A stretch of DNA of 64,000 bases, taken from the NCBI RefSeq assembly GCF_008831285.2, contig NC_045140.1, forward strand, positions 11,592,505-11,656,504, read 5' to 3'. The notes beneath the pieces were generated by a model. The model ran no database searches, was not told the DNA's origin, and saw only the letters and a program-made list of their open reading frames with translations. The first letter of the stretch is position 1; each line of letters begins with the position of its first letter. This DNA comes from Nymphaea colorata (lineage: Eukaryota > Streptophyta > Magnoliopsida > Nymphaeales > Nymphaeaceae). Of this stretch, positions 26,297 through 40,333 are shown piece after piece. The translations under genes and the position numbers were made by a program.

Positions 26297-26480
26297 AGGG
26301 CCGTTTTATTGCCTCGGGAAGGCGCCTCACTATGTACTATTTACATATCGGTGCCTTCCTGTTTGCAACACGGAAAGTTGACGCCACAAGAGATGAAAAT
26401 GGAAACTGGTTGCCTACCAACTCCTGCTCCGGCCATTACACCAACCCGCTTGACGATGACCAAGGGGACCTAGCTTCAAC
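26297..26480 (+). pseudogene. Coding-like fragment of unknown family lying between repeat copies
   Basis: An open frame from 26332 reads GAFLFATRKVDATRDENGN followed by WLPTNSCSGHYTN and PLDDDQGD. It has balanced base composition, unlike the AT-rich repeats on both sides. The text looks like real protein sequence rather than chance translation, but I do not recognise the family. The frame then runs on into repeat sequence and stops at 26529. A fragment of a host gene captured by, or inserted into, a repeat is the simplest reading. No splice signals or promoter are evident. Confidence 0.3.
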
Positions 26481-26925
26481 TGTGAATTCTAAGACGAGTA
26501 ATAGATTCAACAGTTGGATATCCAACTGAACAGATTTAAAAAAAAAAAAATCCAATACTAAAAGAAATTTAAAGTAATTAAGAAATGAAATCGGACTCAG
26601 ATTTAAGGAAAGGCATCCAATGATATTAGAAGCTGGTTTTAAATATATATCCAAATGGATTTGGATTCATACATTCTAAAAGTTGGTTCTTAATAATATG
26701 GTTCGGATTGGTTGCATTTTTTTTAAAAGTTGGGTTCAGTTCCCGATGTAAATCCAAATGACGGATTCAAATTACATTGACATCGTGAATTTTAAAATTG
26801 AACTCGGATGTGGTATGAGATTTTTCTTTATTGATACCCAAATAAGATATTTAAGCATCCCCTTAATCAGATGTAATAAATGGTAAAATCTGATTCAAAC
26901 CAGATCCATTGTCATCTTTACTAAT
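26481..26925. repeat. Dispersed repeat copy with inverted-end family words
   Basis: It begins near GAGTAATAGATTCAACAG and ends near GATTCAAACCAGATCCATTG, in the same layout as the 22.2-22.8 kb copy. Confidence 0.45.
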
Positions 26926-27317
26926 AGTTGCATTAAATATGGGCGATTCTATCCCACATAGCTTTACATTGTTTCCAATTCTCTGCAATGTAATTTTTTT
27001 TTTTCGCCTTCACTGTTTTGCTCAACGTTCCATATGCACGCGCGCAATGAAAAAAGACACGTCAAGAACATAATGACCTCATACATGTAATCCTTAGATA
27101 CGTCTCTCTTTATGTGTGTCTCCCGATGTTTGAAGCCATTTTTCATATATCAAACCTTATTGAAGAAATCAATTTCGAAGACTTTGAACAAGCGTTTAAT
27201 GTCAAAGATTTTGCATTAGTTTATACGATTGAACGTGTCAAAATTTGCCCTCAATATACATGAAACATAAAATAGAAAATAAAATTCATAAATAAATATA
27301 TCTATATCAATTTTATT

Positions 27318-28980
<1,663 letters not shown>

Positions 28981-29300
28981 CAAACAGTGGAAAGAGTAGG
29001 GATTTTCACGCGCAGTGACGAGAGAAAGAGGGTCGATGGGGGCCCAGCACTAAAGGAATCAGCCAATGGGAGGAGGCTACGTGGAGGAAACAGAGCCACT
29101 GAGCAGATGGCCGACAGGACGATTCGGGAAGGTGTGAAGCAATGGGACGGTTCCTGTCGCGCCACGTGTCGGCGTCGGACGGACGATAAGAAGAATACGC
29201 CCACCGCCCCTGGGTACGGACCTGCGGGTCTTCTATCTCGGGTCCGCGCCCCGGTACGGCGCGAGGGACGACTGCTCCAATGAATATATATATATGAGCC
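28981..29300 (+). promoter_or_regulatory. Probable core promoter region of the Dof gene
   Basis: This block is more GC-rich than its surroundings. It contains a G-box (CACGTG, 29163-29168, in CGCCACGTGTCGG), an ACGTGG core near 29075, CCAAT-like CAGCCAATGGG near 29060, and a TATA stretch at 29285-29295. It lies 1.3 kb upstream of the Dof start codon. Transcription would start near 29320 and the leader would be long. The assignment to the Dof gene rests on orientation and on the lack of any other gene between. Confidence 0.35.
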
Positions 29301-30598
29301 TTTGGAAAATCATGTGTTCATGTGAACTCACTCTCTCATACATTTCAGGCAACGATAACTACAAACAGGTTCCATCTTCTACAACTTTAACGGGAAACGC
29401 TAGTCAAAATCTCTCAATCTCTCTCTCTCTCTAAGAGAGAGCAGTTAAGACAAGCTCTTAGGATATCTCTTCAAAGGAAAGGAGTTCGACAATTAAGTCG
29501 GTCAATAATCGATAATCCTCATCCTAAGAGCCAAAGTCCCGATCTTTCTCTGTGTTTCTGAATCTCAATTGAGCAACACTCTCAAATCATTCTTGGTTGG
29601 TCAATAAGGTGGGGTCCAAATCCGATTCGGCAAAATAGAAAATGACAAAATTTTTAACCTCAAATTCTTCACCTATATAGCTTAGGGGTGTACATATACA
29701 CATATATATATATATATATATCCTAGGGACCAGATCCAGTTTTTGGATATGGGTCTATATATATATCCTAGGGACCAGATCCATTTTTTGGATATGGGTC
29801 GGGTCTCGTTTCGAGAGATCCGGCTTAAGATACTTGATGGTCAGGGAGCCGATAAAGGATGAAGCTGCGGTTACGGGGAAACGTCAGGGAGAGCTTTGTA
29901 ATTTATGTTCTAAAATGATAAGTGTGCGGAAAATATAGAAAATTTCGAATAAAAAGATATTTTTGTGAGGACGATGTCTGGATTTTTGCTTCTTCTTCAA
30001 CCATCGTCGGGCACGGTGAGCGTGGCCCCGAAAATTTCACGACCGACATCGACGTTGTCTTCTGCTGGGATCGTGATTTTCCGACGAATTAACAAGCGAG
30101 AACTCACGCTGACGTGAACTCCAGGGGTTCCAAAGGTCGCAGCGGCTTTCGCTTCTGTAAATCGTGCCGCCCGGAGAAAATTTTTGAGCTATCGGGCGCC
30201 GGCGTGCTCCTTTGGAGTTTGGAGCCGATTTCTGAGTTTTTTGGCCGGCTTTTTTTTCTTGGGGAGTGTCATAAACGATCGTCGGCTGCCGAATTCTGAG
30301 TGGGGAGCGGCTGTCGTTCGGGGCGATGCAAGTCGGTGAAGTTTCAGGCATGTTTTTGGAGGCGCTTCTGTACTCTGCATTGAGGTTTTGCTTGGCTTCG
30401 AGTCCTAGAGGGCGTTCCTGAGGGCGAAGGGTCAGTTTTTGGTGACGAGGAATCCGGCGCCTTTTTATGAGTTTTTTTTTTTTCCCCGACTAGTTGTTAC
30501 CGGAGAGTGAGAAAGTTGGCGTGGGATTTCACGCCATTTTGAGTCGGAATTCAGTAGGGAGGTGTCGGAGTTCTTGCCGGCGAATCACTTTGAAAGGG
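29301..30598 (+). other. Probable 5' leader of the Dof gene, likely with an intron
   Basis: No in-frame coding exon was found between the TATA stretch and the Dof start. A strong acceptor-like tract (T-run then CCCCGACTAG, about 30471-30493) lies about 105 bp before the start codon, so a leader intron ending there is plausible. The donor was not identified. Confidence 0.35.
29708..29805. repeat. 45-bp tandem duplication in the Dof upstream region
   Basis: TCCTAGGGACCAGATCCA plus TTTTTGGATATGGGTC occurs twice, starting at 29721 and 29766. Each copy is preceded by a TATATA run, with one or two differences between copies. Confidence 0.85.
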
Positions 30599-31570
30599 AT
30601 GCAGGATCCTTCCGGGGCCCCATCGCTTCGGTCGATCGCCGCCGGATGTGGTAGAATCCTCGGCGACCGGCGACTGCGGCCCCAACCGACCCATCAGGCG
30701 CTGAAGTGCCCGCGCTGCGACTCGCTCAACACCAAGTTCTGCTACTACAACAACTACAACCTCTCCCAGCCCCGGCACTTCTGCAAGAGCTGCCGCCGCT
30801 ACTGGACCAAGGGCGGCGTCCTCCGGAACGTACCCGTCGGAGGAGGTTGCCGGAAAACGAAGCGCTCGAAGACGAAGTCCGCCTCGGACGATCGCCCCAA
30901 GAAACAGTCATCTTCCGCCGGCAAGGCCTCCTCACGCTCCAGTAGCGACACTTCCAGCTTCACTGCCACCGACGCCTCTTCCTCGTCCGTCTCCGTCGCA
31001 CCCGCCATCCGGCCGCTCCCAGAAACGTCTCCCCTGGCGCCGCCTCCCCTCCCTGTTGCTCCTTCTCCTCAGCCACCGCCTCCTCCCTCCGGTTCGCTGA
31101 TCGACCAGATCCTCAGCTTCCCACAGCCCCGACTCTTTCCAAACCCCAGCCCCAGCCCTTCGGTTCTGGAGTCGTCCGCGATGCTGGACATCCCCTCGGA
31201 CGGCCTAAACTCCGGCAGCATCTTTCCAGAGACCGGGAGCTTCACGAGCCTTATCTCCGGAAATCTCGCTGCCACCATACCTTCTGCCGGCATCGGAGCG
31301 GGTCTAGGCCTCAACTTCCCCGGCTTCCCCTTTAAGTCCCACCACCAGAAGATGGACGAGCTGACAACGCTCGGCCAGGAGCACGCAGACTTGCCCCCGC
31401 CGGCCGTCGACGATCTGACAGCGATCCACGGGCGGCTGGCGCCTTTAGAGTGGCAATCCCACGGCGACCCTCCTCCTGCCCTGTTTGACCTCCCCGCCAC
31501 CGTCGATCCGACCTACTGGAGCCAGAATCAATGGGCGGATCACGACCATCACCCTCTCTACCTTCCGTAG
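30599..31570 (+). CDS. Dof zinc-finger transcription factor, OBP4/Dof5.4 type
   Basis: A 323-residue plant-specific nuclear DNA-binding protein that would bind AAAG-core sites in promoters. The Dof domain lies at residues 35-87. Its single C2-C2 zinc finger uses CPRC (37-40) and, 21 residues later, CKSC (62-65). It is followed by the invariant [19 protein letters not shown] and a basic stretch KTKRSKTK that may act in nuclear import. A Ser/Pro-rich middle follows. The C-terminus ([19 protein letters not shown] at the end) matches what I recall of Arabidopsis OBP4/Dof5.4, which also begins MQD. This supports ATG 30599; the open frame extends upstream to 30494 without another ATG. One coding exon ends at TAG 31568-31570. 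The gene is GC-rich against AT-rich surroundings, as is usual for Dof genes. The frame is intact. Confidence 0.95.
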   Translation: MQDPSGAPSLRSIAAGCGRILGDRRLRPQPTHQALKCPRCDSLNTKFCYYNNYNLSQPRHFCKSCRRYWTKGGVLRNVPVGGGCRKTKRSKTKSASDDRPKKQSSSAGKASSRSSSDTSSFTATDASSSSVSVAPAIRPLPETSPLAPPPLPVAPSPQPPPPPSGSLIDQILSFPQPRLFPNPSPSPSVLESSAMLDIPSDGLNSGSIFPETGSFTSLISGNLAATIPSAGIGAGLGLNFPGFPFKSHHQKMDELTTLGQEHADLPPPAVDDLTAIHGRLAPLEWQSHGDPPPALFDLPATVDPTYWSQNQWADHDHHPLYLP

Positions 31571-33000
31571 AATCCCCTCCACCCCTCCCAAGAAGGTAAA
31601 AAATATTAAAAAAAGTAAAAAGAATGGAAGAAGGATATTCCAACCTCTTTGTAAATTTTAATTTTTCCTCTTTCTGGGTATATGTTTGGATTGTGTTTCT
31701 CTCTGCAACTAACGTAAAACCAGTTTTTTTTTTTTTTTCAGGGCTTTTTTTCCTTGAATTTTCATTAATGAGAATACGAGTAAATATTTTATATAGAAAA
31801 AAAGTATGTTACTTCTCTGTGCTGATAACCATTCCTGCCGGTGGCCGTTATTTATGTTGTTAATTGCCGATCGAGTTCGCTAACATGTAAATTAATGGCG
31901 GTCACATCACACCATTCCCTGCTTTAATTTCTTATTCTTCTGCCCGTCTGGTTGGGTTAGGTTCTGTGGCACTGTCTTCCGATTCTTCCGGCTTGGAGTC
32001 GCATTTTGGTTGTGCTCTGGCCTGCAACTCTGTCACCGGTTTCGTGAGCTCTGCTTCATAAATCTGGAAAAAAACTATTGGGGAATTCACCTGTGGGTCT
32101 ATAGTCTTTATACGTGTTCTTCTCGCGCCTACATGGAGATCTCGAAGTTCGTGAACTTGGAGGCATTCATTTATCCAGAAATTTGGATGTTGGTCCTTAA
32201 TAGCAATGCGCGTTTCTAGTTCATGAACCCCTCGAAATTCATCCCAGGAAACACGAAATTGGTTGGCCGACGATCTTTGTTTTGTTTTGTTTTGTTTTTT
32301 GTTTTTTTGTTTTTCTTTTCCTTTCCGCTGCCTCGGTCGAATTACGAAGAAGAGTTACTGGTTTGCTGGGATTCAGGCTTTCCATGATTGCATTAAGAAG
32401 GAAAATAAAAGCTGCAGGACAAGCTCCCATGGAAACTTTTTCATCTGATTTATTTTCTCCGTTACCAATCAAATTTTGCTTTGCCTTTGCTTTCTTTCGT
32501 GTTTGTAAAGTTAAGAGAAGTTTTCCTGATGAGAGCTGGAGAGGATGGTGGTGAATATGGTGATGGCTATGGGGGTGGTGGCATACTGCTGGTGATGGTA
32601 AAAGAGAGGGGGAGAGAGAGAGAGAGATTTCTGTAGATCGTGACGATGTTTCTAAAGATTCCTTTTCTTTCGGAGCAGAACAATGTTTTACCCTTGCTGA
32701 GAATTTGAAAGTCTGAGATTCCCCACCAAGATATGAAAAATTTTCTCAGCTGAAAAGTTTTTCCTTGAAACCAAACAGTCCGGTCCTAACTAAACCGTAA
32801 ATTGCTGATGCAGTGGCGTGACGGAAGCGTAACTACTGATACTGCTGAAGGTGTACCGGATTTGATTGATGGTGAGCAGTTCATGAAACAGAAACAGAGC
32901 TGCGGTGAAGAAGGAAGGAAAATTCTCCAAGAACGGAATTCTCTTTCATGCCAAACACACTGTGAAACTTAGTTGCCTGCATGTTTAGTGTGTGCCCTGT
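31571..33000. other. 3' flank of the Dof gene, then gene-free
   Basis: The T-rich sequence after the stop probably holds the 3' UTR; several A-rich AATATTAAA/AATAAA-like words occur at 31600-31800, but none stands out. No other gene was seen. Confidence 0.4.
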
Positions 33001-34100
33001 AGCCGAACCAGGCTCAGATCATCCGGACACATCATACACCACCAAATCATGTTACAAATTCCGGCCGTCCATACAAGTTGTAGAGGCTCTAGGTCTCCCA
33101 GTTGCAACCCACCTTCAAGATTGATGGTGTCGAAGCTGGGGATTCCGTTTGATTGGCGGTTAGAACGATTCCGTTTGGTTGGCGGTGAGGCGGCAGGGCA
33201 CGGCGGCCGCTCCGGCTGGCTTCGTTCAAGGTGCCCTGGTTCCAGGCAAGAGAACTGCAGGGCGCTGCCTCCGGCCCGCTCCACAGTCATCAGCAGGGTC
33301 AACTCAACTTAGTGCTAGTGGGTGGGATCATATTCCAGTGTTGGAGCTAAGAAAATATCTGGCAAAAGATTGAGTAAGCATGTTAAAGTGTCAAGGGCTG
33401 AGCCATCACTTGACACTTGTCTATCAATTAATAGGTATTAAATTCGCGTCTTAATTCGCATGCCGACTTACGACACGTTGTAATTTTTGAATTGTGACGT
33501 TCTATATACCATGTTTTCGCTTAGTGGCCCACACTTTTTTCATCAAATAAACTATGTAAGTCACATCTTTAAGGGAAAAACCAGAGAACAATGGTGGGGA
33601 TCCATTTCAAATCAAAGGAGCATGAAGATAGTAGGGATGGGAATGGGAGATGGCAGAACACAATTGGCTTCTTCATTCGAAATTTGGGCGGTAATCCGGC
33701 TCGATGGTACATGTCGGGAGCCATGTCAGGTAGAAAGCCGGCATAGGACGTGACACCTGTCAACTTAGACATTCAAATTATTCAGTGCAGTGCAGTGGGC
33801 CGCATTCAACAAGATGGTGTAGCTTGTATGTTGACATTGCACATGAAATGTACCAAAAATTTTCAAGTTGCAGCTCCTTGTGAGGAAGATATGTTTAGAG
33901 CATAAGCCAATTGGGTTTTGCAAACCTGAATTCATCTCCTATAGTTCATGTAATTTAGTTTATGTGTACCTCTCAGTTCTTTAGAGACTCAAATTCACAT
34001 TTTACCTCCGTGGCTTTTATACATTTTATGTTTCTTTCATTCACACATCCTTTCGAATTCAAAACATTTTTCATCTCCAAGCAGACTAAGATATGAACCC
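33001..34100. other. Gene-free interval with a GC-rich patch
   Basis: 33060-33300 is GC-rich and open on both strands (32992-33312 plus, 32985-33302 minus), with no recognisable motif. GATTCCGTTTG.TTGGCGGT occurs twice, about 25 bp apart, near 33142 and 33168. Confidence 0.35.
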
Positions 34101-34182
34101 TACAAGATTCAAACGTGAGACCTCAGCTGGATGGTTTGGTGTTGCACCCGCATGGGCTCAGCTGGATGGTTTGGTGTTGAGG
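34100..34182 (-). repeat. SINE/tRNA-like fragment with a 23-bp direct repeat
   Basis: CTCAGCTGGATGGTTTGGTG plus TTG is repeated exactly at 34122-34144 and 34157-34179, a period of 35 bp. On the minus strand a B-box-like GTTTGAATC (34113-34105) lies downstream of these blocks, as in tRNA-derived SINEs. No A box or tail was confirmed. Confidence 0.35.
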
Positions 34183-34390
34183 ATTTCAAGTTGAACAAGG
34201 CCTAAATCTTGTTGTCTACCAATCAGAGCTGAAAATTTATTGGCCATTTATAATATTATATATACTTTTGAGATTTGGCATGTCTATAGAGTGCATGTGC
34301 CCTTCCTAGCTCATATGCAGCACCGCCACTGCCCGCAACATTTATACTCTCGACAGGTAACAAAAACATACACGATGGATAGAGATATCC

Positions 34391-34560
34391 TAAGGCAAGG
34401 TTTTGTAAAAGTAATACATTGTTACTGTTTCATGGATCTGTTTTAAAAAATAAGGCAGATTCATGGAATATTGTTTCACATTATTTCAAGAATTTGCTTC
34501 ACATTTTAAGATTGATTCATGGGACATTAACAGTCTGTTACTGTTGCCTAATGGCTCTTA
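34391..34560. mobile_element. Eroded MITE next to another
   Basis: It begins near TAAGGCAAGG and ends CTGTTACTGTTGCCTAATGGCTCTTA. The interior repeats GATTCATGG words shared with the MITEs at 14.8 and 34.56 kb. The inverted ends are weak. Confidence 0.35.
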
Positions 34561-34717
34561 AGGAAGTTGTTTGGTTAATGAAACAATAACATACTATTCC
34601 TCAAACCTGCTCCAAAAAATTTAGGCAGATTCATGCCTTGCATTATATGAACCTGCCCAATTTTTGGGGCATGTTCATGAAACCATATGTTACCATTTCA
34701 TTAGCCAAACGACCCCT
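34561..34717. mobile_element. MITE, hAT-like, 157 bp
   Basis: The left end AGGAAGTTGTTTGGTTAATG and the inverted right end AGGGGTCGTTTGGCTAATGA pair with few mismatches over about 30 bp. The element is non-coding. It abuts the preceding eroded element without a gap. Confidence 0.6.
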
Positions 34718-37700
34718 AAAGGATGCGGTAATTGTGACGCGTAACAGGATACGACACCGTGAGTTGGGTGTCCACGTGACACAACAATCATGTAACTGTT
34801 CATCAAGTAAACAGTCAGGCCTAGCTTAAAGTTTGGCCCCCTGTTATCAAGCTACAGCTGCCAGGCATGTATTGTTTGCAGTGCAAAGTCTTCTTAATAG
34901 GCTTGCTGCAAGCTCTGGTACCAAGAGACGCACTTTAGATATTGAACTTTTGACCTCTTTCAACTCCAAGCTCTTAAATCCAACCCTTTAGTAGATGGAT
35001 GAGAATCTGTTGGCTATGTCTTTGATAGTGTCAGAAGACATGAAACAACAAGAACATGTGAGATACTTAGTGATTCTATCATTTTGATATGGTTGAAGAA
35101 AGTAGCAAAAGCTACAGATTTCTTGGTCTTCACCCCCACAACATAGAAGAAATAGGAAGGGAGCACATACAAATATGAGCTAAAAAAAGAAGACAAATAA
35201 TAGAAATGGATTGGATTTGATTTTCAGCCTATAAAGGGCCCAAACTTAGCATTATATATAAGTATATAGTTTAATTAATACCAAGGACTAGTATGACCTG
35301 TATTCAAGATCTAGTTTATTTAACGGATTACTTACACTAAATGGGTTTTGCACCAGAAAAAGAAGACCACTAGCATTTCTTCATATTGGAAAAGGTTAAA
35401 TGCATCCAGGGTCATGTGAACTACATATAGATGTCAATTATAAAGCAATAACAGTGACCTTTCCAGTGGTTCTACCAAGAATAGGCTGATCACGTTTTGA
35501 GAGCCAAATCAGGAATATAAATGGTTCAGATGGTGGCCATTAGCACATCCAACTAATTAATTATATGCAAGCAATAGGATTTGGAGTTTGGATTTGGTTC
35601 TTGAAAAGTAACTATCAGATCTAAATAATTGGTTAAGATTTGCAAGCAATGTTTCTGCGTGAATCTGCATCAGATCAATAAGCATATTTTGCATGAGGAG
35701 GATTAATCCCAACGCCTAAGTGAGAGTAAATGAGAGCTGAAGCCCACCTCCTGCCCCTTACCCTAGGGTGTAGAGCTGCGTCGATACTAGTTGGTGAGAT
35801 ATATCCACGTGCTTCAATTTGCATGCATGATCCGCCCTTCCCGCACCCCTACCCTTATGGTACATGAACATAGCCCCTTGCGAGACTAACCAGAGACGTT
35901 CCACATACACACCCTAGGCCTGCCCGTTTGAGCTATGCTCCTTGAGGCGATCATTAGTCGTATTTGGTTTTCATTATTAAACATGATCAACAAGATATGG
36001 AATACTCAGTAAATGAAAGTTCATGGCCAATGGGCATTCTCAGCATAAACAAGACATTGGATTCTACTGTTCAAATTTGAAAGTGAATCTAATAAGAGGA
36101 ACTTCAAGTGGAAATAAGGCCAAGGACTGATGCAGTATATCCTTAATGGGAGGAAAATGTGGATAACATTGATTCTGACTTTTCTTCTTCCTGGAAAAAT
36201 TTTCTTCACTGCTGTGATTCATAGGGGTTGTTTAGTAAAAATCAGTTTCTGGATCCTCCAGTAAGAATAAAATACTGGGCATTTGAAGGATCAAAAAGAT
36301 TGACAGACAACAATTTCATATATTGATAAGAGTCACATTCCAAAAATTTTCTTCTGAAGGAAAAGGCATGGTCAAGAGTTTGATCTTTGGCAGAATCCAG
36401 ACTCAGAACATCAAAGAGGTTTGATCCATAAAACAGGCTAGAGAAAGATGGAAAGTACGATGGTAGGAAGAACCAAATTTTCAAGTGAATGAATCATTTT
36501 CCTGTGCTTTAGGACATTGAAAATGAAAGCATTTGTGGGTCGTGAATTGGAGGAGCTGGAACCAATTTCCCAATGGAGAAAGAGATGAAAATTTTTCTGG
36601 TCTATCGTACTCCTCCTCCTCGAAATGCTAATGCACGTTGTGACTTATGAATCGGAAGCCTAATATGCACATACGATTCACTTTTAACATTTGTAAGACT
36701 GTACAACTAGTAGTGCCTACTGAAAACAAGTTCAGTTTGTTAAACGAGTCGAGCTCGAACTTAACTGAAAACATAAAGCTTATATAAACTAGACAAGTTT
36801 GAGTTATATGAACTCGACTCGATTAATCTCGAGTAAGCCATTTATTCATTTGGTTTGTAATTTCCAAACTTAAAACCAAGAAAAGAGATCAGGTTAAATG
36901 GGAGTTGGTAAACAAGCTTAAACGGGTTGAGTTTAAACTGTACAACTTGACTCGATCCCGATCTGAGCAAGATATGAGTCAAGTCGAGTTGAGTTCAAGT
37001 TCAGCGAATGTAAAGCCCTAAACATTTGCAAGAATGAGTAGTTATGTAAGTACTCAACATCCACATACTTTTATTCTCTGGAAAGAGACCCACAGCCACC
37101 TTGCATACCAACCATGAGAAGTGTCACGTGTTGTGTCGCCTCGCCTTGCAGCATTGCATACACATGGGCTAATCAGCCAGCTCAATGCTACCAAGTTAAA
37201 GAGACATTTGTGCATGGATTTGCATGTACAGGCCGCGCCCAGTACAAGGGTTTTGGCATTTTTTGCTGTACCAATCTAACTAACTGACCTCGGCTGTATT
37301 CAGCTGTCCTGGATCTGACCCATTTGCGGACCTGTCTGTATGTCATGTTGTGTTCAGCTTCAGCTTGTGCCTTTCTTGGGAAGAAAGGCCAGAAAGAAGA
37401 GTATTTTTTGAGGCCGTCTGGTGGTGAATGTGGAGTTTAGTAAATGTCTGTCTCGGACAAAGATGAGCCCATAGGAGAGAGCACCATGACTTGGCCGTAG
37501 TTCTAATGATAGTTACCATTCTAGGCTGAAGTGTTAATGGTGCACTTAGAAGCGTATTTCCTGCTTCCAAGCACTGCCAGAAATTCAAATTGAATGGTTT
37601 GAATCAGTTGATTTCTTACTAAGAAAATAGCAACTTACCAATTAATTCATGTGAATCATTGAAGATCAGTCTAAGTTCACTCTACTTAATTCACATGAAT

Positions 37701-39257
37701 TACTTTTATGCTAACTATAACCTTCCAGCTGGAGCTCCATGCACATTGGTTGGTGGGTCGCCTCCTGACCATAATCATACCAGGGTTGCATCTTTTTGCA
37801 TAATCTGCACGTGGTAATGATATATATATATATACCAGCGGACTGCTACCAGATTCTAAGTTTTTTCTTTCGCTAAAAGTTCCATGAAAATTGTGACTGA
37901 AAACATCGCACGCAGATTTTGATGTTATGAAACCATTGCGAGAGATTGGTAGGTGCTAGAAATTTAGATGTTGGACGTGTAAAGAACAATTTCAACCTTT
38001 GATTTTTGGTTAAGAAAAAAACAATGATTGAAAAGTAATGAGGTGCATTTGTCATCTAGTATTTTTTTTTTTTAACTACCGATCTAAAAAAGATCATGAG
38101 CTGAAATTGTTCTTTTGTCCGTAGCATCTAAATGTCTAGTACTTAAAAATTTCTGTTTCTCTCTCTCTTACAAACCTGCGCATATGTGCGCGCCTGTGTA
38201 TAAACGTATGTGCAGATTTGTTTTTACTGTAATTTTTTCTCGTCTCTTTTTGTTGCTCTTGAGAAATCAGTTTTTTTTCTTCTTGTGAACTACAGAACCT
38301 AGTCAGTTCGGCCTATTTATTTTATTTAATGTAAACAGCTAAAAGATTCGGAGATGGCCGACACTGGATTCCCACCTTTAGCACCTAATATTAGGGTTTT
38401 TTACTGTCTCAGATCTAAAATCTGAAGCGTTGTGATTTTAGAATCTTAAGTCCATATCCTTGGATTTCTAAAGAAGATCCACAATATTTGTTTGAAAGAT
38501 GCACGGATTACGTCATGAATTTGTAATTCTTGCATCAAATTGATGAATCTCAAGTCAGACCCTATCCTAAAATCCACAGTTCTCAAACCAGCAGTTCGCT
38601 ATAAGCAAGAAGTTAAGGTGATGCCCACTTAAATCAGACAACTTGGAACGTGTCTTTGGAACTTTTCTCCAAATGATCTAGACGTGAAGTTTTTAAGAGT
38701 AAACACTTGTTCTGCGAAGATCTTAAATATACAACGTAATCTTCCCGGGAAGGTCTTCAACATGCATGAAATTATGCATCAGTCCTGTGCATTGGCAAAC
38801 ACCCGATTGGCAAAATAGTTTAAGCCTCTCCACCTACAAAAGATTATGCTCAGTTTCGACTTCCACAATAAGTCTAATATGCATTTTGAAGTCATGAAAT
38901 CTTCAGTTCGCTTATTCGCCCGCGTTCAATCACTGTTACAAAGGAAGAACACGGCACCAAGATGAAATAATTTCGACACCAATGTTGTTCGACTCCACAT
39001 GCCAAAAAGTATAAGCAGAAGGCATGGAAATCAAACCAACAATACCATACCAGCCAGTCAGCAAGGCCATCTCATGTTCGTTTTTGTATAAGGAAAGAAA
39101 AAATGGACGTGTATTAAATATAATATAAATGTGAAACTGTCAACTTGAATCATGATTCCCACCTATCAACATGGCCAACCACTTGAAGATGGAATTCTCG
39201 CTCACATCACATGCTGCCTCAAGACAACACCAGACCATCACTCAAACCAACTAGCCT
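34718..39257. other. Gene-free interval ending in the gar2-related 3' flank
   Basis: No gene was seen on either strand. 36740-37010 is rich in GAGTCGAGCTCGAAC-type words typical of a dispersed plant repeat. The last few hundred bases before 39258 should contain the 3' UTR of the minus-strand gar2-related gene. Confidence 0.4.
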
Positions 39258-40300
39258 TCAGAATCTACAACATAGAAGTGACATTCTCCACCCTCTGTGC
39301 TTTCTAAACTGCCTACTATCTGCTTTTGCCATCCTTACTGGGCTACCATTCCACTCTGCCGGCAATCTGCAAAAACAAATCATGTCATGTTTAACAATCA
39401 ATCTTATTATCTTTAGAACCATGATAACAGCATTTTCTAGTCAAAAATGGAATTATGGAAATGAGGCACATCCTTATTTGCTCAGTTTCAGGGCCAACGA
39501 ACGGAAGTTGAGCCAAATCCCGAAGGAACAATATTGGCCAGTGAAGCAACTTAATTTGCTAAGTCCGCTCACATGCTTATCCCCAGTTTTTCATTAAGCC
39601 TTTTATCTAAAAGGTCAGACATTAGTTACACTAGTATCACCATCCACCAACACTGGAAAAGAATAAGAAACTGAACATACACTGGGAAAGCAAATGAGTG
39701 GGTGCTGGCTGTGCTGCTGTCAGATCGCAGAGAGATGCTTCCAGAGTACTGAACTGGGCCTGAGAATGTAATGGATGCTGACATGGAGCGCACCCCAGGT
39801 TGCAACTTCTCAGATACCTCTCCAGGATCTGAGCTCGGGTTTCTTCCTTGCATGCCATTCAGTTCCTCTGGAACATGGCAGCTTGAGCCCATGGACGAAG
39901 TTGGTTCATCTGATGAGCGACGCTCTTGAAGACATAGTTCTGCTAAACTATGAACGTGGTGATGCTCAGGCTGTCTGCCACTGGCTGCTGCTGCTGCTGC
40001 TTTTTCTTCTTCCTCATTACCACAATTGTTGAATGAAGGTGGCGGCATGGAAGGATCAAAAGTAAAAGTGATGCTTTTGTTACCTATCTTGCTACTAAAT
40101 TGCAAAAACTGTTCGTCTTTGGCACTTTTTTTGCTCTGCGAGTGTTCTGTCTTGCCCTCTAAATCTTTTTCATTGGCAACATTCACAGGTGCAGTTGCCA
40201 CATGACCCTCAACCTGCACTCAAAAAATACTATTTTGTGACACTATACATGTGCGTCTAGCAGTACAACCAGATTGGTTATGGTTTAAGAAGTGCACTCT

Positions 40301-40333
<33 letters not shown>

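Noticed and set aside
30494-30598. N-terminal extension of the Dof frame
   Set aside because: The extension begins at a non-ATG codon; the ATG at 30599 gives the MQD start expected for this Dof type.
31069-31500. 143-codon minus-strand frame, and other frames over 30551-31643
   Set aside because: Shadows of the GC-rich Dof coding exon in other frames.
39211-39597. 128-codon plus-strand open frame
   Set aside because: Antisense to the last coding exon of the gar2-related gene, which has the better evidence (conserved C-terminus and splice sites).
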